From: an uncultured Anaerolineae bacterium
GTDB lineage: Bacteria; Chloroflexota; Anaerolineae; B4-G1; DUEL01
Direction of reading: 5' to 3'
NCBI GenBank assembly: GCA_937942115.1
Contig: CALDFY010000346.1
Location: 1-13,014 of the forward strand
DNA: 13,014 nt
In this document: one piece after another, positions 1 to 7,075 of the stretch
Layout of the letters: every line of letters starts with the position of its first letter
Numbering within the stretch: the first letter of the stretch is position 1
The notes under the pieces: model-generated
What the model was told of the DNA's origin: nothing
Database searches by the model: none
What the model saw: the letters and a program-made list of their open reading frames with translations, nothing else
Made by a program: the position numbers and the translations under genes

Positions 1-150
1 GCGGCCTTCGGCCGCCGCAAAACCCCGCCCTCACCCCCGGCTCCTCTCCCAAACGAAGTTTGGGAGAGGGGAGGGGCCGGGGGAGGGGTGAGGCCTCTGC
101 CGCCGAAGGCAAGCGGGAGAGGGGAAGGGGCAGGGGGTGGGGTGAGGGCA
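1..150. repeat. C/G-rich hairpin repeat cluster (left edge)
   Basis: Bases 1-15 form a small palindrome (GCGGCC, loop TTC, GGCCGC). An A-run and a C-rich arm follow, then a longer imperfect hairpin at about 29-92. Its inner stem is strong: bases 43-54 pair with 58-69 around the loop GAA. The outer arms, CCTCACCCC at 29-37 and GGGGTGAGG at 84-92, also pair, with unpaired bases between. Bases 96-150 hold a further G-rich half-arm ending in GGGGTGAGGGC. No coding potential is evident. The order palindrome, A-run, C-rich arm, hairpin recurs at the right edge of the window (12931-13014). This looks like a dispersed intergenic repeat; its function is unknown, and REP-like or terminator-like roles are both possible. 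Confidence 0.7.
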
Positions 151-580
151 GAACATCCGCCAGCAAAAGTTTCACCAATTATGAACCATCCCCAGGAAGG
201 AGAGTGGAAATCCGGTAGCAACCTACGAGCAAAATGGCGACAACGCCTCCAGAAAAGAACACGAGTGTTTTAAGGATTCTCTAACCCAGATTATACCAAC
301 CCCAAAATGGGGAGTCAATAGTAAAAATGTCACAATCATGCTTCCGTAACTGACCTGTAACACACTTGTGGTCTGGAGGGTGAAAACAGGGAAAGCGGTT
401 CAAACCATCCCAACGCACAGGTGCATCCTTTTGCAAATTGCGTCTTTCCGGCTAAAATCTTATCCGAAGCGACCCGCGTTCACAACGGCCCATCGTATCT
501 CCCCTGAAGTTGGGCTTTTTCAGGGTGGGCAGTTAGAAAATCGCCGAAAATCCCCTTCTGCCCGGCCAAAAGAATAACGT
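151..580 (+). other. Non-coding leader upstream of the beta-glucuronidase
   Basis: I see no convincing gene here. The stretch is visibly less GC-rich than the flanking coding DNA. It contains a small palindrome at 300-312 (CCCCA, AAA, TGGGG), a direct repeat GTAAC at 346-350 and 357-361 (11 bases apart, one helical turn), the palindrome TTTGCAAA at 430-437, and a 7-bp hairpin at 502-525 (CCCTGAA / TTCAGGG with a 10-base loop) within the probable 5' leader. Any of these could be regulator sites, but none matches an operator I recognise. Short open frames here have no recognisable domain. Confidence 0.5.
431..458 (+). promoter_or_regulatory. Possible sigma70-type promoter for the GH2 gene
   Basis: A -35-like TTGCAA (431-436) and a -10-like TAAAAT (453-458) are separated by 16 bases, upstream of the GH2 gene and in the right orientation. 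Transcription would start near 465 and leave a leader of about 125 bases that includes the 502-525 hairpin. The palindrome TTTGCAAA overlaps the -35 and could be a repressor site. This rests on motif likeness only. Confidence 0.3.
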
Positions 581-588
581 AAGGAGGT
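581..588 (+). promoter_or_regulatory. Ribosome binding site of the GH2 gene
   Basis: AAGGAGGT is a near-perfect anti-Shine-Dalgarno match. Only 4 bases separate its GGAGG core from the ATG at 592, a slightly short spacing. It fixes the start of the beta-glucuronidase. Confidence 0.8.
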
Positions 589-591
589 CCG

Positions 592-2736
592 ATGCTCTAT
601 CCCCAACCAAACCCATCCCGTAACCTGCTGGACCTTTCCGGGTTCTGGGACTTCCAGCCCGACCCGGAGGAAGTGGGCGAGGCCCAGGGCTTTATGAGCG
701 CTCTCCCCAACCCGCGCCCGGTGGCCGTGCCCGGCTCCTGGAACGAGCAGTACGCCGACCTCTTCAACTATTTCGGCGCAGGCTGGTACCTGCGCCGGTT
801 TACGGTCCCGGCGGCCTGGAAGGGTGAGCGGGTCTTTCTCCGCTTCGGCTCCGTCAACTACCGCGCCGTCGTCTGGGTCAACGGCCGGCGGGTGGGCGAG
901 CACGAGGGCGGTCATCTCCCCTTCGCCTTTGAGATCACCGACCGGGTCCGTTTCGGCGCCGAGAACGTCATCGCTGTGATGGTGGAAAACCATCTCCGCC
1001 CGGACCGGGTCCCCTCCGGCGGGATGGGCGGGGCCGGCGCCTTCTCCGGTTACCCCGATACCGCCTTTGATTTCTTCCCCTACACCGGAATCCACCGCCC
1101 GGTCCTCCTCTACACCGTCCCCCGGGATTTCATCCGGGACATCACCGTGATCGCGCGGCGAGAGGCGCGGGACGTCCAGGTGGAGGTCCGGGTTGAGGTG
1201 GACGGAGAACCGGCGAAAGGCCGGGCCGTCCTGACCGGCAACGGGCAGAGGTCGGAGGCGGAGGTGCGGTTTCGGGACGGCGTCGGAACGGTGGTGTTGC
1301 ACGTCCCCTCTGCCCGGCTGTGGTCTCCTGCCGACCCCTTTCTCTACGACCTGACCATCTCGGCGGGCAAGGACGTCTATACCCTGCCGGTCGGCCTGCG
1401 GACGGTGGAGGTGCGCGGGAAGGAGTTTCTGCTCAACGGCGAGCCGGTCTACTTCCGGGGCTTCGGGCGTCATGAGGACTTCTGCGCCAGCGGGCGCGGC
1501 CTGAACCTCCCCCTGCTGGTCAAGGACTACGACCGGATGCGCTGGGTAGGGGCTAACTCCTTCCGCACGTCCCACTACCCGTATTCCGAAGAGGACATGA
1601 TGCTGGCCGACCGGCTGGGCTTCCTGGTCATTGACGAGATTCCAGCGGCCAACCTGGTCCTGGAAGACGATGCCACCCTCGCCCGGCTCCAGGCGGTCTG
1701 CCTGCAGATGATTGAGGAACTGATCGCGCGGGACAAAAACCGGGCCGCTGTAGTGATGTGGTCTGTCGCCAACGAGCCAACGCTACCCAACCTGATTGAC
1801 CGGTTAACCGGCAAGGATACAAGCCCCGTGCCGGAATCCGCCACTGCGTTTCTCCGCGACCTGGTCCGTCACGTCCGCGCGCTGGACCCGACCCGCCCGG
1901 TCACGCTGACGGGGATGATGGGGGCGCCCCTGGAGTGGCAGGAGTTCACCGACGTCATCTGCGTCAACCGCTACTGGGGCTGGTATGAGCAGGGGGGCCG
2001 CCTGGAGGAAGCCTTTGCCACCCTGGAGCAGGAACTGGACCTGCTCTACGAGCGGTTCGGGAAGCCGATTCTGCTCACTGAGTTCGGGGCGGATGCCGTC
2101 GCCGGATTGCATGGGGGCGTGATGTGGTCGGAGGACTATCAGGCCGAATTGATTCGGGGATACCTGGAGGTTGCCCGCCGCAAGGACTTTGTCATCGGCA
2201 CCCACGTCTGGTGCTTCGCCGATTTCCAGACCACCCAGTCGGTGCGGCGGGTCGGGGGGATGAACCTGAAGGGGATCTTCACGCGCGACCGTCAGCCGAA
2301 GCGGGCCGCGTACGTCCTGCGGGATGAATGGACCGGGCCGGCGGCGCCGGCGGAGACCACCCCCCGAGCCGTCCGGGCGCCCGAAGCGGCCGTGTGCGTG
2401 TTCCCACCCCCTGCGCCGACCCCCGCGCCGGAGGACGACCTGCGCGCGCTGCTGGCGGACGTCGCCCGCCGCCTGGACGGCACCCGGCCCGGCCTGACGA
2501 CGACCCTCCGGTTTGACTTCGGCCCTGACGGTGGTGTCTACCGTTTCGTCATCGTGGACGGCCGGGTGACACTGGAGGAGGGGGAGGGGGAAGCCGTGGC
2601 GTGGGTGAAAATGAAGGCGGCGACGGCCCTGAAAATCTTTTGCGGGAAACTGAACCCGATGGCTGCCGTCGTGACCGGCCAGATTCGGGTCGGCGGCGAC
2701 CTGAAGGCCCTTTCGGTGCTGCGGGATATGGCGTGA
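592..2736 (+). CDS. uidA-like: Beta-glucuronidase (GH2) with C-terminal SCP2-like domain
   Basis: Hydrolyses beta-D-glucuronides to D-glucuronate, the first substrate of the pathway on the opposite strand. The 714-residue protein has a GH2 sugar-binding domain (about 12-180), an Ig-like domain (about 182-272) and a TIM barrel (about 275-575). E. coli GUS-like landmarks are present: HEDF near residue 290, the acid/base Glu395 in ANEP, the nucleophile Glu497 in LTEFG, and the Asn558-x-Lys560 motif in NLKGIFTR. That motif contacts the glucuronate carboxylate and marks glucuronidases off from galactosidases. No signal peptide is visible, so it is probably cytoplasmic. Oddly, a Pro/Ala-rich linker (about 578-615) leads to roughly 100 residues resembling the SCP2 sterol-carrier fold (GVYRFVIVDG, then GKLNPMAAVVTGQIRVGGD). 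E. coli GUS is about 600 residues, so this is an added domain. It has its own leader and strong Shine-Dalgarno, and is convergent with the SDR gene. GH2 call near certain; SCP2 call good. Confidence 0.93.
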   Translation: MLYPQPNPSRNLLDLSGFWDFQPDPEEVGEAQGFMSALPNPRPVAVPGSWNEQYADLFNYFGAGWYLRRFTVPAAWKGERVFLRFGSVNYRAVVWVNGRRVGEHEGGHLPFAFEITDRVRFGAENVIAVMVENHLRPDRVPSGGMGGAGAFSGYPDTAFDFFPYTGIHRPVLLYTVPRDFIRDITVIARREARDVQVEVRVEVDGEPAKGRAVLTGNGQRSEAEVRFRDGVGTVVLHVPSARLWSPADPFLYDLTISAGKDVYTLPVGLRTVEVRGKEFLLNGEPVYFRGFGRHEDFCASGRGLNLPLLVKDYDRMRWVGANSFRTSHYPYSEEDMMLADRLGFLVIDEIPAANLVLEDDATLARLQAVCLQMIEELIARDKNRAAVVMWSVANEPTLPNLIDRLTGKDTSPVPESATAFLRDLVRHVRALDPTRPVTLTGMMGAPLEWQEFTDVICVNRYWGWYEQGGRLEEAFATLEQELDLLYERFGKPILLTEFGADAVAGLHGGVMWSEDYQAELIRGYLEVARRKDFVIGTHVWCFADFQTTQSVRRVGGMNLKGIFTRDRQPKRAAYVLRDEWTGPAAPAETTPRAVRAPEAAVCVFPPPAPTPAPEDDLRALLADVARRLDGTRPGLTTTLRFDFGPDGGVYRFVIVDGRVTLEEGEGEAVAWVKMKAATALKIFCGKLNPMAAVVTGQIRVGGDLKALSVLRDMA

Positions 2737-2770
2737 GGGCGGGTCGGAAACGTCGCTACCCAGAAACTTG

Positions 2771-2925
2771 TGGCGGCAATGGGCCGCCAGCCCGCTTCGC
2801 CCGATGCGAAAGCGTCGGGCTCATTCTGCGAAGCCCCTTCGGAGCGAACGATAGCCTGTGGGGCTTTGCATTCTGAGCCCGACCGTAAACGGTCGGGCGG
2901 AGATGGCTTCGGGCGCTGCGCGCCC
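2771..2925. repeat. Array of six short hairpins with mirrored layout
   Basis: Six stem-loops can be read. A: 2771-2789, TGGCGGC / GCCGCCA, perfect. B: 2799-2820, 9-bp stem with one G-T pair and a GAAA loop. C: 2817-2836, GGGCT / AGCCC with a 10-base loop. D: 2861-2880, the same GGGCT / AGCCC stem with a 10-base loop. E: 2877-2898, perfect 9-bp stem GCCCGACCG / CGGTCGGGC with a TAAA loop. F: 2911-2925, GGGCGC / GCGCCC. B+C and D+E are mirror images: the 24-base arms 2814-2837 and 2860-2883 are inverted repeats with 4 mismatches around a 22-base spacer. The minus strand carries CAGAATG in the loops of both C and D, in the same orientation despite the inversion. This resembles a paired REP element (BIME-like); a structured RNA is the alternative. 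Confidence 0.6.
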
Positions 2926-2955
2926 TCGCAACGACGCGGCCGCTGTTTCTGACTC

Positions 2956-2994
2956 GCCAGAATGCGCCCTCGCGTATGGAGTACTCGCAGGGAG
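2956..2994 (+). repeat. Dispersed 39-base intergenic repeat, copy 1
   Basis: This 39-base block contains GAATGCGCCC, ATGG and TACTCGC. A second copy lies at 4026-4064 on the opposite strand. Aligned without gaps, 28 of 39 positions are identical, with mismatches concentrated in the middle (positions 15-20). The two copies flank the SDR gene in inverted orientation. Confidence 0.55.
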
Positions 2995-3142
2995 GCGCGG
3001 AACGAAAGGGAGCGCCGTTTTGACCCCCCGGAACACCACTCCGCCTTGCTGCGGGGCTGACTACGAATTTCCTCCCGGCCGGGGAGGAGGACGGATCAGC
3101 AGATGGGTGACGGGCCTGTCTCCCCAGGGAGGACAAATCCCG

Positions 3143-3964
3143 CTACACCCCGGCATAGGCGTTGAAACCGCCGTCCACCGGAATCACTGCGCCGGTGACG
3201 AAGCGGCTGGCCGGTGAGGCGAGCCAGACCACTGTACCGATGAGGTCCTCCGGCGCTCCGAAGCGGCCCATCGGCGTATGGGCCAGAATTGCCTGCCCGC
3301 GCGGCGTGAGGTTGCCCTCCTCGTCCAGCAGGAGATAGCGGTTCTGCCGGGTCAGGAAAAATCCGGGAGCGATTGCGTTGACCCGGATGTGGGGCGAATA
3401 CTCCTGGGCCAGGTGGACGGCCAGCCACTGGGTGAAGTTGACCACCGCCGCTTTGGCCGCTGCGTAGCCGACCACCCGGGTCAGGGGACGGAAGGCGGCC
3501 ATAGAGGCGATGTTGATGATGACCCCCTCTCCTCTTTCCGCCATTTGTCGGGCGAAGACCTGGCAAGGGAGGATGGCCCCGCCGAGGAGGTTGAGGGCCA
3601 CGACCTTCTCCAGCGCCTCCGGCGGGAGGTCAAAAAACGGCCGGTCCGGCCCCGCCGTCGCTTCCGGGACGTTGCCCCCGGCCAGATTGATCAGGATGTC
3701 CACCGGTCCTATCTCTCGCCGGACTCCTTCGGCTACGGTCTCTATCTCGGCCCGGTTCAGGACGTCCATCCGGTAGCCCTGGGCCTCCAGTCCCTCGGCG
3801 CGGAGCATATCCACCCGCTCCTGAGGGGAACGGTGGTCGGTGATGACCAGGCGGGCGCCGGCCCATCCCAGCCCCCGCGCGACCGCTTCGGCCAGGACTC
3901 CTGCCCCGCCGGTCAGCAGGGCGATTTTCCCCCGCAGGGAGAAAAGGTCTTGCAGTGGATCCAT
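3143..3964 (-). CDS. uxuB: SDR-family D-fructuronate reductase (mannonate oxidoreductase), UxuB-like
   Basis: Classical short-chain dehydrogenase of 273 residues. It is expected to reduce D-fructuronate to D-mannonate with NAD(P)H in the cytoplasm. Visible features are the Rossmann motif TGGAGVLAE (18-26), the NLAGG motif (93-97), Asn125, and the catalytic Ser154, Tyr167 and Lys171. The C-terminal half (APGFFLTRQNR, TPMGRFG, VIPVDGGFNAYAGV) matches my memory of the SDR-type mannonate oxidoreductase of Bacillus (UxuB/YjmF), not the long E. coli UxuB. I chose ATG at 3964 because GAGAGG sits upstream at good spacing and the fold starts soon after. In-frame alternatives are ATG 4000 and GTG 4009, with poor ribosome sites. 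It is separated from gnd by 183 bases holding a repeat and palindromes, so it may have its own promoter. A KduD or 5-ketogluconate reductase role is a weaker alternative. Confidence 0.85.
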   Translation of the reverse strand: MDPLQDLFSLRGKIALLTGGAGVLAEAVARGLGWAGARLVITDHRSPQERVDMLRAEGLEAQGYRMDVLNRAEIETVAEGVRREIGPVDILINLAGGNVPEATAGPDRPFFDLPPEALEKVVALNLLGGAILPCQVFARQMAERGEGVIINIASMAAFRPLTRVVGYAAAKAAVVNFTQWLAVHLAQEYSPHIRVNAIAPGFFLTRQNRYLLLDEEGNLTPRGQAILAHTPMGRFGAPEDLIGTVVWLASPASRFVTGAVIPVDGGFNAYAGV

Positions 3965-4147
3965 AGGGCCCTCTCGGTAGAGTAACTGTGAGATTTCCAT
4001 CAACGGCACATCCGAGGTTGCTTCGCTCCGCGCGAGTATGCCATCGCGCGGGGCGCATTCCGGCGGGTCCGAAACGGTAACGGCTTGCGCAGCGCAAGGC
4101 CGCCAGGCCTGCCAGTGCAGGCTAACCGGCAGTTACACCCCCAAATG
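3965..4147. other. Spacer between gnd and the SDR gene with two palindromes
   Basis: The spacer holds a 15-base palindrome at 4084-4098 (CTTGCGC-A-GCGCAAG) and a perfect 6-bp hairpin at 4107-4122 (GCCTGC / GCAGGC, loop CAGT). The repeat copy at 4026-4064 lies nearer the SDR start. The hairpins sit just after the gnd stop on the minus strand, where a terminator or processing site would be, but no T-run follows. A TTGACA hexamer on the minus strand (4146-4151) has no good -10 partner. Confidence 0.45.
4026..4064 (-). repeat. Dispersed 39-base intergenic repeat, copy 2
   Basis: Minus-strand copy of the block at 2956-2994, with 28 of 39 positions identical and no gaps. It lies upstream of the SDR start, in inverted orientation relative to copy 1. 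Confidence 0.55.
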
Positions 4148-5560
4148 TCAACCCCCCTGGGCTGACCACTCGGTGTGGAAGACCCCCGGGCGGTCTATCC
4201 GCCGGTAGGTATGGGCACCGAAGGCATCCCGTTGGGCCTGGATGAGGTTGGCCGGGAGCCGGGCCCGCCGCATCCCCTGCAGGTAGTCCAGGGCAGTGCT
4301 CAGCGCGGGCATCGGGACTCCCGCCTCCAGCGCCCATTGGAGGGCCCGCACCGCTCCGGGCAGTCGCTCCCGGACCTGGGCCAGAAACCGGGGGTGAAAG
4401 AGCAGGTGGGGGTCCTCCGGGTCCTCCCGAAGGATCTCCTCCAGAAAGGGGATCCAGCGGGCCCGAATGATGCACCCCGCCCGCCAGACCCGCAGGACCT
4501 CCGCCCGGTCGGTTCCGTACCCGTACTGGCGCGAGGCCTCGGAGAGCAGCCAGAGCGCCTGGGAGAAGGCGGCCAGGACGACCAGGTTCAGCCCGTCCTC
4601 CAGGTCGGCCAGGAATTCCTCCGGCGGCGCGGCCGGAGCCCGTTCCGGCCAGGGGAGAAGGGCGGCAATCCGCTCCCGGTCGGCCTTGTAGAAGGAGAGG
4701 GTTCGGGCAATGACCGCCGCCGTCAACGTCGGCGCGGGAATCCCCAGTTCCAGCGCGCTCTGGGCCGCCCAGCGCCCCGTCCCTTTCTGCTCCGCCGCGT
4801 CCAGAATCCGCTCCACCAGCGGCTCCCCCGTCTCCCGGTCCCGGTGCCGGAGCACCCGGGCGGTCAATTCGGTCAGGTACGCCTGGAGGCTTCCCTGGTT
4901 CCAACGCTCAAAGACCTCCGCCGCTGCGTCCGGAGGGATGCCCAGTCCGGCCCGCATCCCGTCGTACGCTTCGGCGATGCCCTGCATGATGGCGTATTCT
5001 ATCCCGTTGTGGGTCATTTTGACAAAGTGGCCGGCGCCGCCCCGGCCCATGTAGGCGCAGCAGGGGCCGGCATCGCCGATGGCCGCGATGCGCAAAAGCA
5101 TATCCTCCACGGCGGCGTAGGCCTCCAGAGGCCCTCCCGGCATCAGGGACGGGCCCCACCGCGCCCCCGCCGTCCCCCCGCTGATGCCGACACCGAGGAA
5201 GAAGAGACCGTGGGCCGCCAGCGCCTGTATGCGGCGTTCGGTCTCGGCGTAGTGGGAGTTCCCGCCGTCCATCACGACGTCTCCAGGCGCCAGGAGGGGG
5301 ACCATCTGCTCCAGGACCTCATCCACGGCCGCCCCGGCCCGGACCATCAGCAGGAGGCGGCGGGGTGGGTGCAGGCAGCGCACCAGGTCCTCCGGCGTGT
5401 AGGCGGCGCAGAGGGGTTCGCCCCCGGCCTGCTCCAGAAAGGCCCGGGTCTGCTCCGGGGTCCGGTTGTAGACACACACCCGGAAGCCCTTTTGCGCGAA
5501 GTTCAACGCCAGGTTCTGGCCCATTGCGGCCAGGCCGATCAGACCGAGGTCAGCGTTCAT
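4148..5560 (-). CDS. gnd: 6-phosphogluconate dehydrogenase, decarboxylating
   Basis: Oxidises and decarboxylates 6-phosphogluconate to ribulose 5-phosphate, reducing NADP+ (oxidative pentose phosphate pathway, cytoplasm). The 470 residues match the usual length of the long, homodimeric class. The N-terminal Rossmann motif is GLIGLAAMG (6-14) and the NADP-contacting turn is Asn32-Arg-Thr. Ser127-Gly-Gly129 and MPGG (140-143) form the substrate site. Lys181, His184, Asn185 and catalytic Glu188 lie in HFVKMTHNGIEY. The C-terminal FGAHTYRRID and FHTEW supply the second-subunit Arg and His. The usual SGGEEGA reads SGGTAGA, a mild deviation. GGTGGTGA precedes the ATG. The gene lies 30 bases after the gluconokinase, its natural partner, and the two probably share a transcript. 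Confidence 0.95.
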   Translation of the reverse strand: MNADLGLIGLAAMGQNLALNFAQKGFRVCVYNRTPEQTRAFLEQAGGEPLCAAYTPEDLVRCLHPPRRLLLMVRAGAAVDEVLEQMVPLLAPGDVVMDGGNSHYAETERRIQALAAHGLFFLGVGISGGTAGARWGPSLMPGGPLEAYAAVEDMLLRIAAIGDAGPCCAYMGRGGAGHFVKMTHNGIEYAIMQGIAEAYDGMRAGLGIPPDAAAEVFERWNQGSLQAYLTELTARVLRHRDRETGEPLVERILDAAEQKGTGRWAAQSALELGIPAPTLTAAVIARTLSFYKADRERIAALLPWPERAPAAPPEEFLADLEDGLNLVVLAAFSQALWLLSEASRQYGYGTDRAEVLRVWRAGCIIRARWIPFLEEILREDPEDPHLLFHPRFLAQVRERLPGAVRALQWALEAGVPMPALSTALDYLQGMRRARLPANLIQAQRDAFGAHTYRRIDRPGVFHTEWSAQGG

Positions 5561-5590
5561 TTCACCACCGTTTAATATGACGGCAAGCAG

Positions 5591-7075
5591 TTACCATCCC
5601 TCGCTTTCCGGAGTGCGCAGAAAGGCCGTCCCCAGATCGGCCATGAGCGCCCGGAAGGCGGAGAACTGCTCCCGGTAACGGGAAGCCCAGCCCGCCACAG
5701 GCTCGTAGATGCGGACCGGCCCCTCCATCCGGGCCGACGGGAGGTCGGGGGCGACCCCAATGGCGGTCCGGGCCAGGATACCGCTCCCCATCAGCGCGGG
5801 TTCAGGAACGTCCGGGACTTCCAGCGGCACCCCGAAGACGGAGGCCAGGATGCGCATCCAGAGGTCGGAGCGGGTGCCGCCGCCCCCGGCCCGCAGGCGC
5901 GGCGGCATCAGGCCGTTCTCGGCCAGCGCCTCCAGGACCAGCCGGAGGGTGAAGGCCACCCCTTCCATCACTGCCCGCGTCAGATGTCCCGGGCCGTGAT
6001 GGGCCCGCAGGCCGAAAAAGACACCACAGGCCCGGGGGGCGACTTCCGGAAACCGCTCACCGGTCAGGAACGGCAGAAACAGCAGGTCGGTCGGCCCCTT
6101 CACCGCGCCGGCCCGCGTCTCCTGCTGCGCCGTGTCCAGACCGAGCACCTCCCGCAGCCACTGAAGGGCGCTTCCGGCGTTGTTGATCGCACCGCCGGGA
6201 AACCACCGTCCTCCGGCCAGATAGTACGTCTGCAGGCGCATGCGGGGGGAGGCGTCCAGGGATGGGCTGTCGGCGACCACGCGGATCATCGCTGTCGTTC
6301 CCAGATTCATCGCTCCGATTCCCGGCGTCACGGCCCCCAGCCCCAGACCGACCGCGCCGCCGTCATAGACCCCGGCCAGCGTCTGCACACCCGGGGGAAG
6401 GCCGAGGGCGGCTGCCGCTTCGGGCCGGAGCGGGCCCAGAAGGGACTCCGGGGGGACGGCTTCCGGTAGCCGGTCCTCCGAAATCCCCACCCGTTGAAGG
6501 AGGTCCGGGTCCCAGCGAAGGGCGCGGACGTCCATCAACTGGGTGGCCGTCGCCGTGGAGAAATCCGTCACCGGCCTCCCCACGAGCCGCAGGAAGAGGT
6601 AGGACTTGACGTCCAGGAAGCGGTGCGCCCGGCGGAAGAGTTCGGGCCGGGAGAGGCGCAACCATTCTATCTTCGCCAGCGGGTATTGAAAAAGCGGCGG
6701 GCATCCGGTACGCTCGTAAATTTTCCGGACGTCCATTCGCTCCTGTAACCCTGGAAACGTCTCCCGGGGCCGGGTGTCCTGGAGGGTGAGGATGCCTGTC
6801 AGGGGGCGACCCGAGGCGTCCACCGGCAGGAGGCTCAACTGGTAGGCGGAGAGGACCATCCAGCGGACGGCTGCCGGGTCCGCCGCTGTCACCTGCCGGA
6901 CGGCGTCCACCAGCCGGGACCAGAGGGTCTCCGGGTCGTGTTCCGCCCGGCCGGTCTCGTCCCGCTCCATCGGCAGTTCCCGGACGGCCAGCCGCCGGAG
7001 GCGACCGTCCCCGCCCACCACTCCGGCCTTCAGGTGGGTGGTGCCGACGTCAACGGCCAGAATGTCCCCGTTCAT
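5591..7075 (-). CDS. gntK: FGGY-family carbohydrate kinase, probable gluconokinase
   Basis: Expected to phosphorylate D-gluconate to 6-phosphogluconate with ATP. The 494-residue protein has the FGGY two-lobe pattern: phosphate-binding AVDVGTTHLKAG (7-18), QDTRPRE (99-105), the catalytic base Asp238 in AGVYDGG, and the second ATP loop around RAGGGGTRSDLW in the C-terminal half. The segments FLDVKSYLFLRLVG, GGAINNAGSALQWLR and FLPFLTGERFP resemble FGGY gluconokinases more than xylulokinases or glycerol kinases, and the gnd gene just downstream fits. ATG overlaps the stop of the upstream dehydrogenase by 4 bases (ATGA), with GGAG upstream, which indicates translational coupling. FGGY substrate calls from sequence alone can be wrong; another sugar or sugar acid cannot be excluded. 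Confidence 0.82.
   Translation of the reverse strand: MNGDILAVDVGTTHLKAGVVGGDGRLRRLAVRELPMERDETGRAEHDPETLWSRLVDAVRQVTAADPAAVRWMVLSAYQLSLLPVDASGRPLTGILTLQDTRPRETFPGLQERMDVRKIYERTGCPPLFQYPLAKIEWLRLSRPELFRRAHRFLDVKSYLFLRLVGRPVTDFSTATATQLMDVRALRWDPDLLQRVGISEDRLPEAVPPESLLGPLRPEAAAALGLPPGVQTLAGVYDGGAVGLGLGAVTPGIGAMNLGTTAMIRVVADSPSLDASPRMRLQTYYLAGGRWFPGGAINNAGSALQWLREVLGLDTAQQETRAGAVKGPTDLLFLPFLTGERFPEVAPRACGVFFGLRAHHGPGHLTRAVMEGVAFTLRLVLEALAENGLMPPRLRAGGGGTRSDLWMRILASVFGVPLEVPDVPEPALMGSGILARTAIGVAPDLPSARMEGPVRIYEPVAGWASRYREQFSAFRALMADLGTAFLRTPESEGW

Larger units (their letters stand above)
2737..3142. other. Intergenic region between convergent genes, rich in palindromes
   Basis: This spacer of about 400 bases lies between the stops of the GH2 gene (plus strand) and the SDR gene (minus strand). 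I see no credible gene. It contains the hairpin array and the dispersed repeat listed separately. A further 6-bp hairpin lies at 3071-3087 (CCTCCC / GGGAGG, 5-base loop). It could help termination from either side, but no T-run follows it on either strand, so I do not call a canonical intrinsic terminator. Confidence 0.5.

Noticed and set aside
88..273. A short plus-strand open frame starting in the left-edge repeat
   Set aside because: Its first half is the translated hairpin repeat, there is no ribosome site, and the composition is not coding-like.
368..577. A 69-residue plus-strand open frame in the GH2 leader
   Set aside because: It starts with GTG without a convincing Shine-Dalgarno, overlaps the likely promoter and leader hairpin, and has no recognisable domain.
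2858..3217. A 119-residue open frame across the intergenic hairpins
   Set aside because: It runs through the palindrome array and the 39-base repeat and into the SDR gene. Repeat translation explains it better than a gene.
4146..4151. TTGACA on the minus strand as a promoter -35 for the SDR gene
   Set aside because: No TATAAT-like hexamer lies 15-19 bases downstream, and the hexamer overlaps the gnd stop codon.
4175..5575. A 466-residue open frame antisense to gnd
   Set aside because: The translation is rich in Pro, Arg and Gly with no domain, whereas the minus strand carries all 6-phosphogluconate dehydrogenase motifs. Similar shadows oppose the uxaE, dehydrogenase and GH2 genes.
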